Part shown: piece after piece, positions 22,625 through 35,248 of the stretch
Layout of the letters: the number at the start of each line of letters is the position of its first letter
Position numbering within the stretch: the stretch's first letter is position 1
NCBI GenBank assembly: GCA_963555705.1
Contig: OY743190.1
Location: forward strand, 34,640,929 to 34,704,928
DNA length: 64,000 nt
Reading direction: 5' to 3'
Origin: Ligustrum vulgare
Taxonomy: Eukaryota > Streptophyta > Magnoliopsida > Lamiales > Oleaceae
Program-made: the position numbers and the translations under genes
Notes under the pieces: model-generated
What the model saw: the letters and a program-made list of their open reading frames with translations, nothing else
The model's database searches: none
Told to the model about the DNA's origin: nothing

Positions 22625-23929
22625 TATTGCTTGCATCAATTTTATGAATTGGTTTTTGTTTGAATTATTGAAATAACTTGATGATTATTCATGAAATCAG
22701 TCCTCATGTTAGATGGCCTATACAAGGACCAAATTGTTTTGCCTAGTTACTATGGCTATGTTCGGCGGCTGTTAAAAAGTGGTTTAACAAATTGTGCAGT
22801 TTAAATTTCAGTTTAAAAAGTAGTTTCTGAATAGAGGCTACGAATAATAACAGTAATTTTTTTCACTTGTGTGTTTCTTGTGCATCTTTATCATGTGGTT
22901 TCCTCTCCCCCCCCCCCCCCCCCCACAAGCAAATATATCCCCCGACCTTCAATTTGGGTTCTCAATTGAAAACATAAATATGAATTTTATCCTCTATTCT
23001 TTAACGTAATAATTATAATTTATAAATCATGAATTTATAAACAATTTGATTTCCCAAATTACTTTTTAACTATACACATTTTCTCTCTCCACTTTTAACC
23101 ACATTTTATCAAAAAAATAAAACAATTTATAATTACTACAGTATTAAATAACAGAACATTAGTTTGTTCAAATGGGTATTTTGACTTGTTTATTATCAGT
23201 TCCCTACAAGACGTGAATTGATGCAACTTCCGTTTGGTAAAAGAATTTTTTAGTTTATAAATTACATAGTTCTCCAAACTTTTTTTAACCATATACATTT
23301 TTTTCTCTTCACTTTTCAAGTACGCGTTTTTCTCAAAAATATAAATAAATCAATTTATAAATCATTTTCTTTACCAAAAAGAGGCATGCACGAGGGAGCA
23401 AAACGTCTTGCATAAGTGCAAGGTGTGGAAAAAGGCGGTCAACTCCTCTTTTAAGGGCATCTAAGCATCTTCAATAAGCTCTTTAAACTTAAGATACTCT
23501 TTATTTTTTAGAGTCAATATGTAAAATGCTACTACAATAAACTCTATTATTTAATATTTTAATATAGAGAATGTGTTTGACTCTTCAAATTTGGAGATTC
23601 AAATCCAGTCTCTATTATTAAATGAATTAAAAAAGTTTCAATTTTCAATATTCCAACATTAACTTTTTTTATTACATATTTGATATAATTAGTCATTTAC
23701 TTAAAAAATCAATAAATAAATATATTAATAACAAAGTCCTTACCAAAAATAACACATACATAGTTTTCCGTACAAAATGACTTCCTAAACAGAAATTGTT
23801 GCCAAAAAAAACATACTAATGTAAGAAGTGTTTACGCAATTATTATGGTACATGTGTCATTAATGACACCAGAATCCGTGTTATGCTATTAATTACAACA
23901 ATATTATTTTATTTTATGAACTATTTTTT
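22625..23929. other. AT-rich intergenic DNA with C18 run and a MITE
   Basis: No gene is visible. A run of 18 C lies at 22907-22924. 23227-23384 has CTTCCGTTTGGTAAA / TTTACCAAAAAGAGG inverted ends and the CCTCTGTTTGG-family interior, flanked by ATGCA words. Similar but unpaired family fragments lie at 22757-22845 and 22990-23160. Confidence 0.5.
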
Positions 23930-24401
23930 TTTTTGTAATAGTTATTATTCTTTCTATAATTATTATATTATATTGAAGTCAAAAAATTGTAACATGAGTG
24001 TAAAGTCGAAGATTTCAACGAGAAATTTACTACAAGCTAACTAATGAGAGCAAACTGAAAATATATTGTCCGTAAAATCGTCTCAAAGATCAAATGTAAT
24101 TCTTTTTACTTTTCCACAACATCCAACTCAATTTAAATTATCATTTAAGTTCTATAATGCTATTTAAAAATTATACTTTTTTGTAATAATTATTATTCTT
24201 TTGATAATTTTTGTATTATTTTGAAGCCGAAAAATATGTAATATAAGTGTCAATTCAAATATCTCAACGAGAAGTTTAATACAAGCTAACAAGTATGAGT
24301 AAATTGTAAATATATTGTCTATAAAATTGTCCCAAAGATAAAATGTAAAAGCTTTACTTTATTTTTTTACTTTTTCTCAATATCTCATTCATTTTAAATG
24401 A
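23930..24401. repeat. 240-bp tandem repeat, dispersed family
   Basis: Two diverged head-to-tail copies start near 23930 and 24171 and share GTAATAGTTATTATTCTTT-like starts, ATTTCAACGAGAAATTTA, ACAAGCTAAC and ATATATTGTC. Further copies lie at 43291-43500 and 44637-44811. No coding capacity is seen. Confidence 0.7.
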
Positions 24402-24545
24402 CAATGGGGCGGAGAATCTCCGACAAAGACGGGGATGGAGTGGGGATGGAGATGAAAAAGTATCCCCAAACTGGGGACGAGGCGGGGATGGCCATCTTAT
24501 CCTCATCCCCGCGTCGTCCGCGATCCCCATCCCCAATTAACAATT

Positions 24546-24865
24546 TGATGTAGGGTTAATATAGAAATGAGAAGAGAAGGAGAGGCAGGGAGAAGAGAGG
24601 GGAAGAAGCGAAGACACAGGGGAGGGAAAGGAGAGGGGGCAGCAGCCTCACTAATTTTCATTCATCATCAATCTGAGTTTTCAATACAAATTACAACTAT
24701 TTAAATAACAAAATAACCCTAAATGTCAATGGGCTTGGGCCAGCCCAATTATATGCCCAATAAACAAAAACATAATTAAAGCCCAGAAATTGACATAAGC
24801 CCACAGAAAGATGTTAAGTAAAATTGATCTCACAAAGGCCTAAACAAAATGTGATGTCCGCATCA
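24546..24865 (-). repeat. 3' LTR of the gypsy chromovirus
   Basis: 320 bp, TGATG...CATCA. Next to it on the internal side (24866-24884) the minus strand reads CCCACCCCGGGAGAGT, the polypurine tract. The minus strand has TATTTAAATAG as a promoter candidate. Confidence 0.95.
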
Positions 24866-24921
24866 ACTCTCCCGGGGTGGGACAAAAACTCGACCCTGTT
24901 GAGTGGGTGATATGCATGCTG

Positions 24922-27900
24922 TCAAACTCCCAACCACAAACTAAGCGGCTGAACAAACTTCTTGCGACGCCTATAGACACTCAAGGGTGGTGAGTCGAGC
25001 AATGGAAGATCCTGTTGACTCCTATAATGCTCCAATAAATCGGGGTCAATGTGCTAAAGCGTCTCCCGGGGAATCCAAGTACAATCAGCATCAAGGCGAC
25101 CAACCCAACGAACAAGGAAGCGTTGAATCTCTCCCTCTTTGGTCAACACAGTCTGTTCATCTAAAATAGCATCAATTTTATCTTTGTGTGCTTTGGTAGG
25201 TGGGGTTGGGGTTGGGGTAACATGTTCAGGTTGATGGTCCACAGATGGAAGTGTAAAAGGATCATCAGGAGGGTTAAATTGGCCTTTGTATGCAACTAAG
25301 TCCTCAACATTGAAGGTAGAATGGTAGCCAAAATGTGAGGGTAAATCAATGACATATGCATTTGGACCAACACACTTTAAAATTTTAAAAGGACCAGCAC
25401 TACGAGCTTGCAACTTGGGTGCAGGTCCAGATAGACGCCGCTCCGGTCTAATTCGAATCATAACATAATCCCCAATATTAAATTCAACATGTCGTTTATG
25501 CAAATCAGCTCGAAGTTTATATGATGTATTACTCGCTTCAAGTTGTTTATTGATCTCAATATGCAAATCATGAAGATGTTGTACAAAGGCTTCAGCTGAC
25601 ATAGACACACTAGCATGTGGGGACATGGGAATAAGGTCTAATGGTTTCCTAGGTTTATAACCATGAACAACTTCAAAAGGGCTCATACCTATGGACCGAT
25701 TCACTGAACTATTATATGCAAGTTGGGCTGTAGGGAGTATCAAATCCCAATTCCTAAGATTTTCTTGGACCAGACACCTTAGAAGATTACCAAGACTGCG
25801 ATTGACAACCTCAGTCTGACCATCAGTTTGTGGATGGTATGCAGTAGAAAATTTCAATTTTGTTCCCACCATACACCATAGGGTTCTCCAAAAATGGCTT
25901 GTAAAACGAACATCCCTATCTGAGACAATGGTCTTAGGAAGACCATACAACTTGACGATCTCATGAAAGTATAACTTGGCAATTTTAGAAGCATCAGAAG
26001 TTTTGCTACAAGGAATGAAGTGCGCCATTTTCGAGAAGCGATCCACCACAACGAAAATAGAGTCATGCTTCTTTGGAGTGCGTGGTAACCCTAACACGAA
26101 ATCCATACTAACATCTTGCCAAGGACAACTGGGGACTGGAAGAGGCGTGTAAAGACCTGTGTTCTGCCTCATTTGCTTGGCTCGTTGACAAGTGTTGCAC
26201 GAGCCAACTATCTTAGCCACATTTGTCTTCAAACTGGGCCAATAGAATTGACGTTCAATTTCCTCTATGGTCTTATCACGCCCAAAGTGTCCTGCTAGAC
26301 CCCCCGCATGACTTTCCCAAATTATAAAGTCTCTCACTGAAGTCCTAGGGATACACAACTTATTGGATCTAAAAAGATAGCCCCCTTCGAGACGGAAACC
26401 ATTAGTAGTATCCGTATTGCCATTTTGCAAGCCCCGAAATATGTCTTTGAAATCAGGACATGATTCGTACTCTTCCTTGAGCCTTTCAAAACCAATGACC
26501 TTGACACTCATGACGGACAAAAGGGAGATGCGCCGACTTAAAGCATCAGCTGCTTGGTTTTCAATGCCTTTCTTATGTGTCAAAACAAAAGAATAGGCCT
26601 GTAAATACTCGATCCAACGCCCATGCCTACAATTCAGACGTTTTTGGAAATTAAGGAAACGAAGGGCCTCGTGGTCTGAATAGAGGACAAAGTCGTGGGG
26701 TAACAAGTAATGATGCCAATAGCGCAAAGCTTGTACAACTGCGTACAACTCCTTATCATAAGTCGAGTACCGTTGTTTGGCATCGTTTAACTTCTCACTG
26801 AAGTAAGCAATAGGATGACGTTCCTGACTTAAGACTCCACCTATTCCTACCCCTGACGCATCACATTCAACCTCAAAAACTTTGGAAAAGTCAGGAAGTC
26901 GCATAACAGGAGCTTCGGTCATGCGCCTTTTGATTAACCTAAAGGCTTTGGCAGCTTCCTGTGTCCAATGAAACTCTCCTCCCTTCATGCACTCCGTGAT
27001 AGGAGCCATGATTGTGCTAAACCCCTTGATGAAACGACGATAAAAAGTAGCTAAACCATGAAAGCTTCTAACGTCATGTAAGGTCTCGGGTTCAGGCCAA
27101 CTTACAATTGCCTGAATCTTTGCGGGGTCAGCACAAACTCCTGTTGCGGACACAATGAAGCCTAGGAAGACAACTCTATCGGTGAAGAAAGAACATTTCT
27201 TCACGTTAGCATACATGCTTGTTGCACGAAGTGTAGAACAAACCTGCATGAGATGATCACGATGTTGTTCCCTAGTTTTGCTGTACACAAGAATGTCATC
27301 AAAATAGACGACAATGAATTTACCCATGAAAGGCCGAAGGGCTTGTGTCATCACCCTCATAAATGTACTAGGGGCATTTGTTAGACCAAAAGGCATGACC
27401 AGCCACTCGTAAAGACCATCCTTAGTTTTAAAAGCTGTTTTCCATTCGTCACCTGGGTAAATCCTAATCTGGTGATAGCCACTCTTTAAATCAATCTTGG
27501 AAAAGATCGTGGCACCGACCATCATATCCAGCATATCATCAAGTCGAGGAATTGGAAAGCGATATTTAATAGTGATCTTATTGATGGCACGACTATCAAC
27601 ACACATCCTCCAAGAACCATCTTTCTTAGGTGTCAAAAGAGCGGGAACCGCACAAGGACTTAAACTCTCGCGGATGAATCCTTTATGAAGGAGTTCACCC
27701 ACCTGCCTTTGAAGCTCGGCGTGCTCAGTAGGATTCATCCTATAATGAGGTAAGTTTGGAAGAGATGAGGCTGGCACAAGATCTATAGCATGTTGGATAT
27801 CCCGTAAAGGAGGCAATAGGTCAGGGAGGTCGTCAGGGAAGACATCTTGAAATTCTTGAAGAATAGATTGGGTCTCTACAGAAGTCACTAATGGAGAATC

Positions 27901-29742
27901 TGATGGGGCTTCCATGACAATCATGACAAACACGATAGAGTCATCCACAAGTGTACGCTCAAATTCTGTAGGACTAATCACATGTAATCCTTTCCGATCG
28001 CCAATTTTCTTGGCCTGTTGTGACTCAAAAGGTTTAGGGGGTAAAGGATTGAGGTGGATTTTCTTTCCATTAAAGACAAAGGAACACGAGTTTGATCGAC
28101 CATGGATAGTCACATCCAAATCAAATAACCATGGGCGACCGAGAATAACATGTCCGACGTCCATAGGAATGACGTCACACCATATATGATCCTTATACTC
28201 AAGAAACTGAATGGGTACCAGACACCGCTCTTTTACAGAAATAGAAGAAGTGTCGACCCAAGAGACGTTATATGGATGAGGGTGAGGGACTGTTTTCAAC
28301 CCAAGGCGGGCTACTGTAGCCACAGATACTGCGTTAATGCAACTCCCACTATCCACAATAATCTTACAACCCTTATCATTGATCTTGATGTAAGTGTGAA
28401 AGATAGCATGACGACGCCAATCATCAACGCCCTTAGGCTGGGTAAGGGTACAACGTACGACACCTAGCCGGGAGGTATCGAGAGTTAGGGCCACGGAACC
28501 TAGACCTGTAGGAAGGGTCTGAATGCATCCCAATAAGGTATCCTCATTATCCTCCAAATCATCAAACTCTTCAAGATTAGGCTCATAGACTTGATTTTCT
28601 AATGGCTCACCTACGACATCCATCTGTTCCTCAATAACTAAGGCTCGGCTCGGACATCTGGAGGAGATATGTCCGAAGCCCTTACAGTTGAAACACTGCA
28701 AACGAGAAGGGGTCCTGGAATTAACAGGAACCTTGCCTCTATTGTCTAAGGCAAGAGGTACCTTAGGTGGAGGGGGTCCTAAAATGGACTTGACGGGGAC
28801 AGGAGGAGGTGGGGCTGATGAGGCGGAAGGACGCTCATCACGATGCCTTCCATATGGAATATTAGTAACCAACTCGTAATCTCGAACTAAGGAATAAGCA
28901 TGATCAAGAGTGGTCACACCTCGAAGGACAAGTTCACGTTTAAGATCATCTCTCAGGCCCTGTCTAAACCTACTCAAAGTCATAGCTTCATCATCACTGA
29001 CATGACATCGCATTCGAAATTCATCAAATTGAGCAACATAGTCGGTCACCGGGCGATTTCCTTGTGTCAGGTTATTCCACTGGTCTAACAAGTTACCCCT
29101 GTACGATTGGGGTAAATACTTCTCCTGAAGTCGGCGCTTCATTTCCTCCCAGCTTCGAACAGGAGGTGCACGACGCCTTTCAAGGAGATCCTCAATGCTT
29201 TCCCAAAAGAGCTGGGCATTACCAGTTAACTTCAAGCTGGCAAACTGAACTCTTCGATCCTCGGGGACTCCATACCATGACAAGAAACGGTCCATGTCTC
29301 GAATCCATTGGGAAAAAACTATAGGGTCTAAGCACCCATCGAAGGTAGGAGCGTCTAACTTGATGCTTCGAAAGTAACGTTCCTCATGACGAGGAGGTGA
29401 AAGAGTACCATAACGATCATGGCCTCGTTCACGCCCACGAGCATGCTCTCCATCCCTTCGATCACGTCGACCATGCTGCCGTCCACCTCACCAATGACGA
29501 TAGTGAACATTATGGGACGCTTCAGAATTATCAGCTTCCGACGAGGATGGACCTCGTTCCAAATTGTTCACCCTAGCTGCAAGCTCTCTGTTCTCTTCAC
29601 GAGTAGCAGTAACCTCAGTTTGGACAGTTGCTACTTGGGCTTGGAGTTGAGCGAATTGTCGGGTGAGGGCATCGAATTGAGCAGGGTCCATGGGCAAACT
29701 ATCGGAGCTAGATATGACAAAACGACCACTACACAACTGCAT
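24922..29742 (-). pseudogene. gypsy gag-pol polyprotein with two in-frame stops
   Basis: One minus-strand frame runs from ATG 29740-29742 to TGA 24922-24924, broken only by TGA at 29488-29490 and TAG at 25054-25056; both are explicable as C-to-T changes. The open piece 29295-25054 has 1413 codons. Counting from 29295: gag 1-140; zinc knuckle CX2CX4HX4C at 201-214; protease VDSGS with Asp315; RT YFDD at 664-667; RNase H CDAS (Asp812), Glu849 and SDHEA (Asp874); integrase HHCC at 996, 1003, 1033, 1036 and D,D35E at 1065, 1126, 1162; chromodomain-like FLVRWVGRLDADCTWI at 1393-1408. The second stop removes 43 C-terminal codons after that segment. The first lies 64 codons upstream of the next ATG and separates a coiled, Q/E-rich N-terminus. 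Every catalytic residue I can check is present. Confidence 0.93.
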
Positions 29743-30753
29743 GCACTATAACACAACTAAATGACTTGTATGGGGAGATCAATAAACAACTCGTTCGAAT
29801 AATACTTTTTTTTTTAAAGAGGGATTATGTACGTCCGAATATGGGAAGCTAATACTGCTGGGCTATGTAAAATAATGAAGCAAGAGTCAAATACTAGCCA
29901 TCACTTAAGCACATAAAATGAGTGAGGTAACGGTAAAATTTAACAAGGTAGTTTTTTTTTTTTTCGATTATGCAAAAATGGGCAGTAGTAAAATAACAGC
30001 AGCACAAAAATGTAGTTGATGCTATTTTAAAACGAAACAGTAATATAAGCCAAGACCAGTAAAATAGTAACTCCCCTGATTTATAAGTAGTCGAGTCGAT
30101 CAATAGGAGCAAATAGATGTAGCAATCAACAGGAGAAAATAGCTATTGCAATCAGCTGGAGGAAACAGTACCTGGAAAGCAATGTTAGAAAACTTTTTTT
30201 TATTTTTTTATCAGATCGTACACTCTGGGCCCAAACTAACAAAGATAACCCATACGAGGCCCATTTTCTAAAATATTTTCAGTTGGGCTGACCCAACTTA
30301 TACTACACAGTATTTACAAATTGAATAAGGCCCATTTATCATTAGCTGAACCCATTACCATCCCATTAAACGAAATTGGGCCAAGGAGCAAGCCGACATA
30401 GGAATCGCGAAGCTCTGCGCAATCTTGCCTTCGCCGCCGGGGTCGCCGGCGCTGGTCGCGCGCTGCTGGGGGTCGCCGGCGTTGACCAGCCGCTGTTTCT
30501 TCTACGGTAAGTACGGCTGCAACTCGGATATTATTCCTCTTTTTTTTTCAGTTTTCTGTCGAAGGTCACGACTCGTGTCTGCTGTGTTTGGTAGAATTCT
30601 TGCTGGTTGTTTCTTAGTGTTTGGTGACTGCTAGTGTCGACAGCAGGTTATTGTGGCTAGTGGTTGTGAAAATTTTAGCGTAAGACGGACGGGTAGGGGC
30701 GATGTTTCTGGTGCTATAGATTCGACTGGTGGTTGAAATATCTCCCAAGTTTA
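29743..30753 (-). other. Long untranslated leader of the gypsy element
   Basis: About 1 kb between primer site and gag start, with no coding pattern. A GC-rich island at 30420-30500 repeats GGTCGCCGGCG twice. It could hold packaging or translation signals, but none is recognisable by eye. Confidence 0.6.
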
Positions 30754-30765
30754 GCTCTGATACCA
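30754..30765 (-). other. Primer-binding site of the gypsy element
   Basis: The minus strand reads TGGTATCAGAGC, the exact plant initiator-Met tRNA site, three bases after the 5' LTR end CATCA. Confidence 0.93.
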
Positions 30766-30768
30766 CTT

Positions 30769-31088
30769 TGATGTAGGATTAATATAGAAATGAGAAGAGA
30801 AGGAGAGGCAGGGAGAAGAGAGGGGAAGAAGCGAAGACACATGGGAGGGAAAGGAGAGGGGGCAGCAGCCTCACTAATTTTCATTCATCATCAATCTGAG
30901 TTTTCAATACAAATTACAACTATTTAAATAACAAAATAACCCTAAATGTCAATGGGCTTGGGCCAGCCCAATTATATGCCCAATAAACAAAAACATAATT
31001 AAAGTCCAGAAATTGACATAAGCCCACAGAAAGATGTTAAGTAAAATTGGTCCCACAAAGGCCTAAACAAAATGTGATGTCCGCATCA
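30769..31088 (-). repeat. 5' LTR of the gypsy chromovirus
   Basis: 320 bp, same length as the 3' LTR. The five differences are scattered single substitutions, for example ATTGGTCCC here against ATTGATCTC in the other copy. Confidence 0.95.
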
Positions 31089-31216
31089 CAATTTCTATTA
31101 AAATTTAAAAACACAAACAAAGATGAATATATATTCGATTAATGTTCAAAGGATGTGTAAAGATGAATAGATTTAGAAAATGTTAAAACTGTTCCTGCAT
31201 GTTTCCTTATATTGTC

Positions 31217-31940
31217 TAGAGGTGTCAAGACGGACGGGTCGACCAGACCCGTGAAAATCGGCCCGTATTGACCCGGGACCGCGGGCCGACCCGTGACCCG
31301 TGAGGGCGGTTCACGGGTCAAGAAGTTGTGAACCGCGGGTTTTGCGGGTCAAACCTTCGTGGGCCGCGGTTAACCCGCTAGCCCGTAAAAAAAATAAAAA
31401 AAAATAAATTGTTTTATTAAATATGGTAACATTGAAAATCTCTCTTCTTCTAGAAACTCTAATACAACTTTTAAAGTAAAATCTTTTTTTTTTCTCCCTA
31501 ATAGCTAAAAAAGTAACGTTTTTTGATAATAGTAATTAAAAATGCATTTATTATTTAATTGTTATTTGTTTATGTTTTATTTAAACTTGCAAATTTAGAA
31601 GTAATTCATATAACATAAACTATAATTTTAAATTCTATGTAAATATTTTATGGTATAAATATGAATTTATCATTTTAATCATTTTGTAATTAGAAATTTA
31701 ACAAAAAGATTGCTATAAATATAATAAAATATATATTTTTATTCATACGAGCCAAATCAGAATAAATCGCGACCCGTATGGGCTCGACCCGGATGGGCCA
31801 ACGGGCGGGCCTGGGTTGTAGTTCAAAATTTGCTGGCTGACCCGTAACCGGCCCGTAACCCGTAGCGGGCGGGCTTTTTCTCAAGCGGGTCGTTACCGGG
31901 CTTTTTATTAGCGGGCCGACCACCCGGATTGACATCTCTA
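31217..31940. mobile_element. hAT non-autonomous element
   Basis: The termini are TAGAGGTGTCAA and, inverted, TAGAGATGTCAA (11 of 12). They are flanked by a perfect 8-bp duplication ATATTGTC at 31209-31216 and 31941-31948. Both ends are GC-rich and packed with CGGGTC/GACCCG words, probable transposase-binding motifs. The centre is AT-rich and there is no transposase. It is inserted in the right half of the 24402-32119 element. Confidence 0.92.
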
Positions 31941-32119
31941 ATATTGTCTGTACAAAATTATTTTAGAACTTAAAAAAAAATAAAAAAAAATAATAAATGA
32001 GGATGTAAAGGAGGATTTGCACATCCCGGACCCGCCCTGAGGGGGATGGAGCGGGGATGGTAAATCTTTCACGAGGTAAGGACGGAGAAAGGCATCCCCG
32101 CCTCATACCCGCCCCATTG

Positions 32120-32655
32120 CTGTTATATATCATTTAAGTTTTATAATACTCAGTATTTTGAAAATCTAAAATCGATTCAACAAGAAAAATGCAACAGAAG
32201 GGTTAGAAGATCGAACCCGTGGGTTGAACAAGATTTTCTAAAAAAGTAAGTTATTTTACAAATAAAGCAATATTTACTCATTTGAAGAAAAAATTAATTT
32301 CAAAAAATATAACAATAATATTCTTTACCAATTCAAAGAAAATATATATTTACGGTTGTTGATTTTATTTTTTATATTATTTATTTCAAAATATTTTAGC
32401 ATATCAAGAAATAAAATAAAAATAACTTATTTAAAAGAAGAAAATTTGACAAACAAATAAATAATAAATAAAAATATTTAAATAAAACAATTTAAAAGGA
32501 AAAGAAAAAGAAAAAGAAAAAGAAAAAGAAAAAGAAAAATCCTATAAAGATTAGGATTTCATAATTTTGATTACTTTTGTACATGTTACATTTCCTATTT
32601 TAATTAGTTTAGTATTTTTTAAAATTTTGAATTAAGTAATATTTTATATTAAAAT
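32120..32655. other. AT-rich dispersed-repeat sequence with (GAAAAA)n
   Basis: This stretch is similar to 44810-45355 (shared TTATTTCAAAATATTTT, AACAATTTAAAA, TTTTGATTA). A (GAAAAA)n microsatellite lies at 32499-32539. No gene. Confidence 0.6.
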
Positions 32656-33772
32656 GGTATTGTACCTGAGCTTAAGCGTTAAAAGGTGCGTGAGTACGTC
32701 TATTTCTTTTTCTTTTTTTTTTTTTAATTTTTGTATTCAATTTTCTTGGAGCCATTTCTTGGACCTAAGGGCTAATTGTGTTCTATTCATTTTGTATGGA
32801 CTACCCTTGGACCCATTTACAACAAAAAGAGTTCATGCTTTCAATTATAAATTGTCTAGTCTAGTTTTAAAAAAGAGGAAATTACACATATCTCTACTTT
32901 TAAAATTTTAAATTCATAAATAAGATCAAACTTAAATAACTTCAAAAATCAGATGTTAAATAGATTTTTAATTCTAATACTAATCATATGAAATTTAAAT
33001 AAACCATCAAATAACATCTCTACTCCAAACCCTAATTTCTCTCATTTCACCCAAACAAACCACCTCCCTCTTCACACTGTCTTCCCACCCAACCTATTAT
33101 CCATTAGCATGGCGGTGGCATAAGTCTCCAATCGTTTGTAGATTCAGGTAGGCGTGGGTTGGATTGGATTTGATTGGATTGAAGGCCAACCAGAACCCAA
33201 ACCAACCATATCGGTTTGCATGAAAATGAACCCAATCAACTCAATGAGAGTTTAAAAAATCAAACCAACCCAAACCAATGTTGGTCGGTTTGGGTCGCGG
33301 TTTCGACTTTTAATTTGGGCCTCCATTTTTTATTTTTTAATTTTTTCTAGACCTCATAAATATTAATCCGTACACATCCTCATACATTAGAAATTTAACA
33401 TTGGTTGAACCTGACCTAAAACATTAACAAAATTATAATTACAAATATGAACTTGTCAAAACTCAAATACATACTTGGTCCAAATTAAACATAAAGTCAT
33501 GATTCATATTAAACATAGTACAACTCATTAAACTCCATAAAAATAGCATAAATAGGCCACAAATTCATATTCAATGATTTCCTAAACAGCTATTCCTTCA
33601 TTCCCTTTACCAAATTCAATTACATAAAAATTTGTCAAAAAAAGAGAGTATGAGATGCTTTTTTTAATGTCAAATTGTACATATACTTGTGAAATATGAT
33701 CTAACGCATTTTTTAACCTTTTTTTTCTTTAAAGTATGGGTTGGGTTGGGTTAATTCGGGTATTTAACTGAA

Positions 33773-35248
33773 GGGAAAAATACATAAATAAGGTGATTAT
33801 AAATGTAAATTTCAAAATTGAGATGAAACTTGTAAAATTTCAAAAATCAGGTTTTTAGGTTTTAATTAAGATTTATTAATTAAATTAATAAATAATTAAA
33901 AGTATTTTAATTATTATAAATATTAAGGTCACAATGTTATAAAATCTCAAGTCACAAAATACAAATCTTTAATGTCACAACTATTATTTTCAAGGTCACA
34001 ACTATCATTTTTTTTAAGTCAGAGATTATTACATGGTCATTAAACGACCAAAATATTAGGTCACAAATCGAACTTATTTTTAGGTCACATTACCAGTCGA
34101 GACTGATTTCAATCAGGTCACAATTATAATCATTTTTTAAGTCACAGATTATTTCAGGATCATTAAACGACCAAAATATTAGGTCACAAATCGAACTTAT
34201 TTTTAGGTCACATTACCAATCGAGACTGATTTCAATCAGGTCATAATTATAAAATATTTAGGTCACAATTAATTTAACGTGACAATCACTATAATCACAC
34301 CACGACCGACCAACACACCGCCCATTGACTGAACCACCAGACACCAACCAGGCAACCACCATCTTCTCACCACCGCCACCCCATTCACCTCCACACAGAT
34401 ATTTCATCGCCACCACTGCAATACAACCCAAAACCACCGCAATACAAAACTCAAATATGAAGACACAACAAAGCACAACCCTGTTGCAGTGGTGACACGA
34501 TGCTGCGCGGCTACACACGTCGTAGCTGTACCCAAGCGTCGCCTTGTGACGGAGGCTCTACTGCACGCGATGATTGCACAGTAGAGGCAGCGCTGCGATC
34601 AGAAAACAGCCACAATCACCACCACGCAGCCACCACAAACCGCTGCAATCAGAAAACAGCCACCACGACTATCACACAGCCACTCCCCGTCGTCATCACC
34701 ACCATTACATCAACCACCGTTGAGCAAATCAAAGTGTAGCATCACAACACCTGCACTAACAGATCACAAAATTTTCAAATCTCACCGATAGATTTGCAGA
34801 TTCAGAAGAGATAAAACATCGAAGCCGTTGGTGCAACTGCTTCGATGCCCTGATATAGAAGCGGCGCCGCTGCCTGTAGGAGAGTGACGACGCCGTTGCG
34901 GTTACCATTGAATCGCGCTCCTCCCAGTTGTGTTCTTGCCGGAGGCGATCGAAGATTGGCGGAGACTGTCAGCGCGAGGTGTGGCCGTGGGTGGAAGGCA
35001 TCGTCGGTTTCATTTCTAAGGGCTGAGAGTGAGTGGTTAAGAGGTGTGTATGACCGTGTATTAATAGAGAGAGATAATTAGGGTTTAAAGTGGTATATAA
35101 TTGAGATATTGTTGATTAATTAATTTAATTTTGAATTATTCTAATTAGTTATTAAAATATTAATTACAACCTGATTTTTGTAATAATACAAGTTTCACCT
35201 TATTTATGAATTTTGATATTTAAAAGTAGGGTTGTGAGTAATTTCCAC
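33773..35248. mobile_element. MULE nested in hAT, same family as the outer MULE
   Basis: It is flanked by TTAACTGAA (33764-33772) and ATAACTGAA (35249-35257), 8 of 9 identical. The left end is GGGAAAAATACATAAATAAGG; the complement of the right end is GTGGAAATTAC followed by CATAAATAAGGTGAAACTTG. These are the same termini as 32875-36677 and 47123-57011. The left subterminal region is an AGGTCACAA array. The centre (34290-35060) is GC-rich with CCACCAC-type runs and short ORFs without motifs, possibly acquired host DNA. Confidence 0.85.
34016..34260. repeat. 123-bp tandem duplication within the MULE subterminal region
   Basis: Two near-identical units, with ATTAAACGACCAAAATATTA at 34039 and 34162. 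Each contains several AGGTCACA motifs. Confidence 0.85.

Larger units (their letters stand above)
24546..31088 (-). mobile_element. Ty3-gypsy chromovirus, young, nearly complete
   Basis: It is flanked by identical 5-bp repeats CAATT at 24541-24545 and 31089-31093. The two 320-bp LTRs start TGATG and end CATCA and differ at 5 positions (1.6%). Between them are a Met-tRNA primer site, a ~1-kb leader, one long gag-pol frame with two in-frame stops and a purine-rich tract. At the often-used 1.3e-8 substitutions per site per year, the LTR difference implies roughly 0.6 million years. Integrase after RNase H plus a C-terminal chromodomain-like segment place it among chromoviruses; the clade is not resolved. 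Confidence 0.95.
24402..32119. mobile_element. Small TIR element split by a gypsy and a hAT insertion
   Basis: CAATGGGGCGG at 24402-24412 is mirrored exactly by CCGCCCCATTG at 32109-32119. Both ends have subterminal GGGGATGG/CCATCCCC words. Without the gypsy (24546-31088 plus TSD) and the hAT (31217-31940 plus TSD) it would be only about 430 bp. The sequence outside continues the dispersed repeat: 24400 joins 32120 as in the related stretch 44800-44830, which serves as an approximate empty site. The target duplication of the outer element is unclear. Confidence 0.65.

Noticed and set aside
14778..31088. Endogenous pararetrovirus (caulimovirid) as the source of the RT sequences
   Set aside because: Both elements have LTRs, tRNA primer sites next to the LTRs and integrase domains, which endogenous caulimovirids lack.
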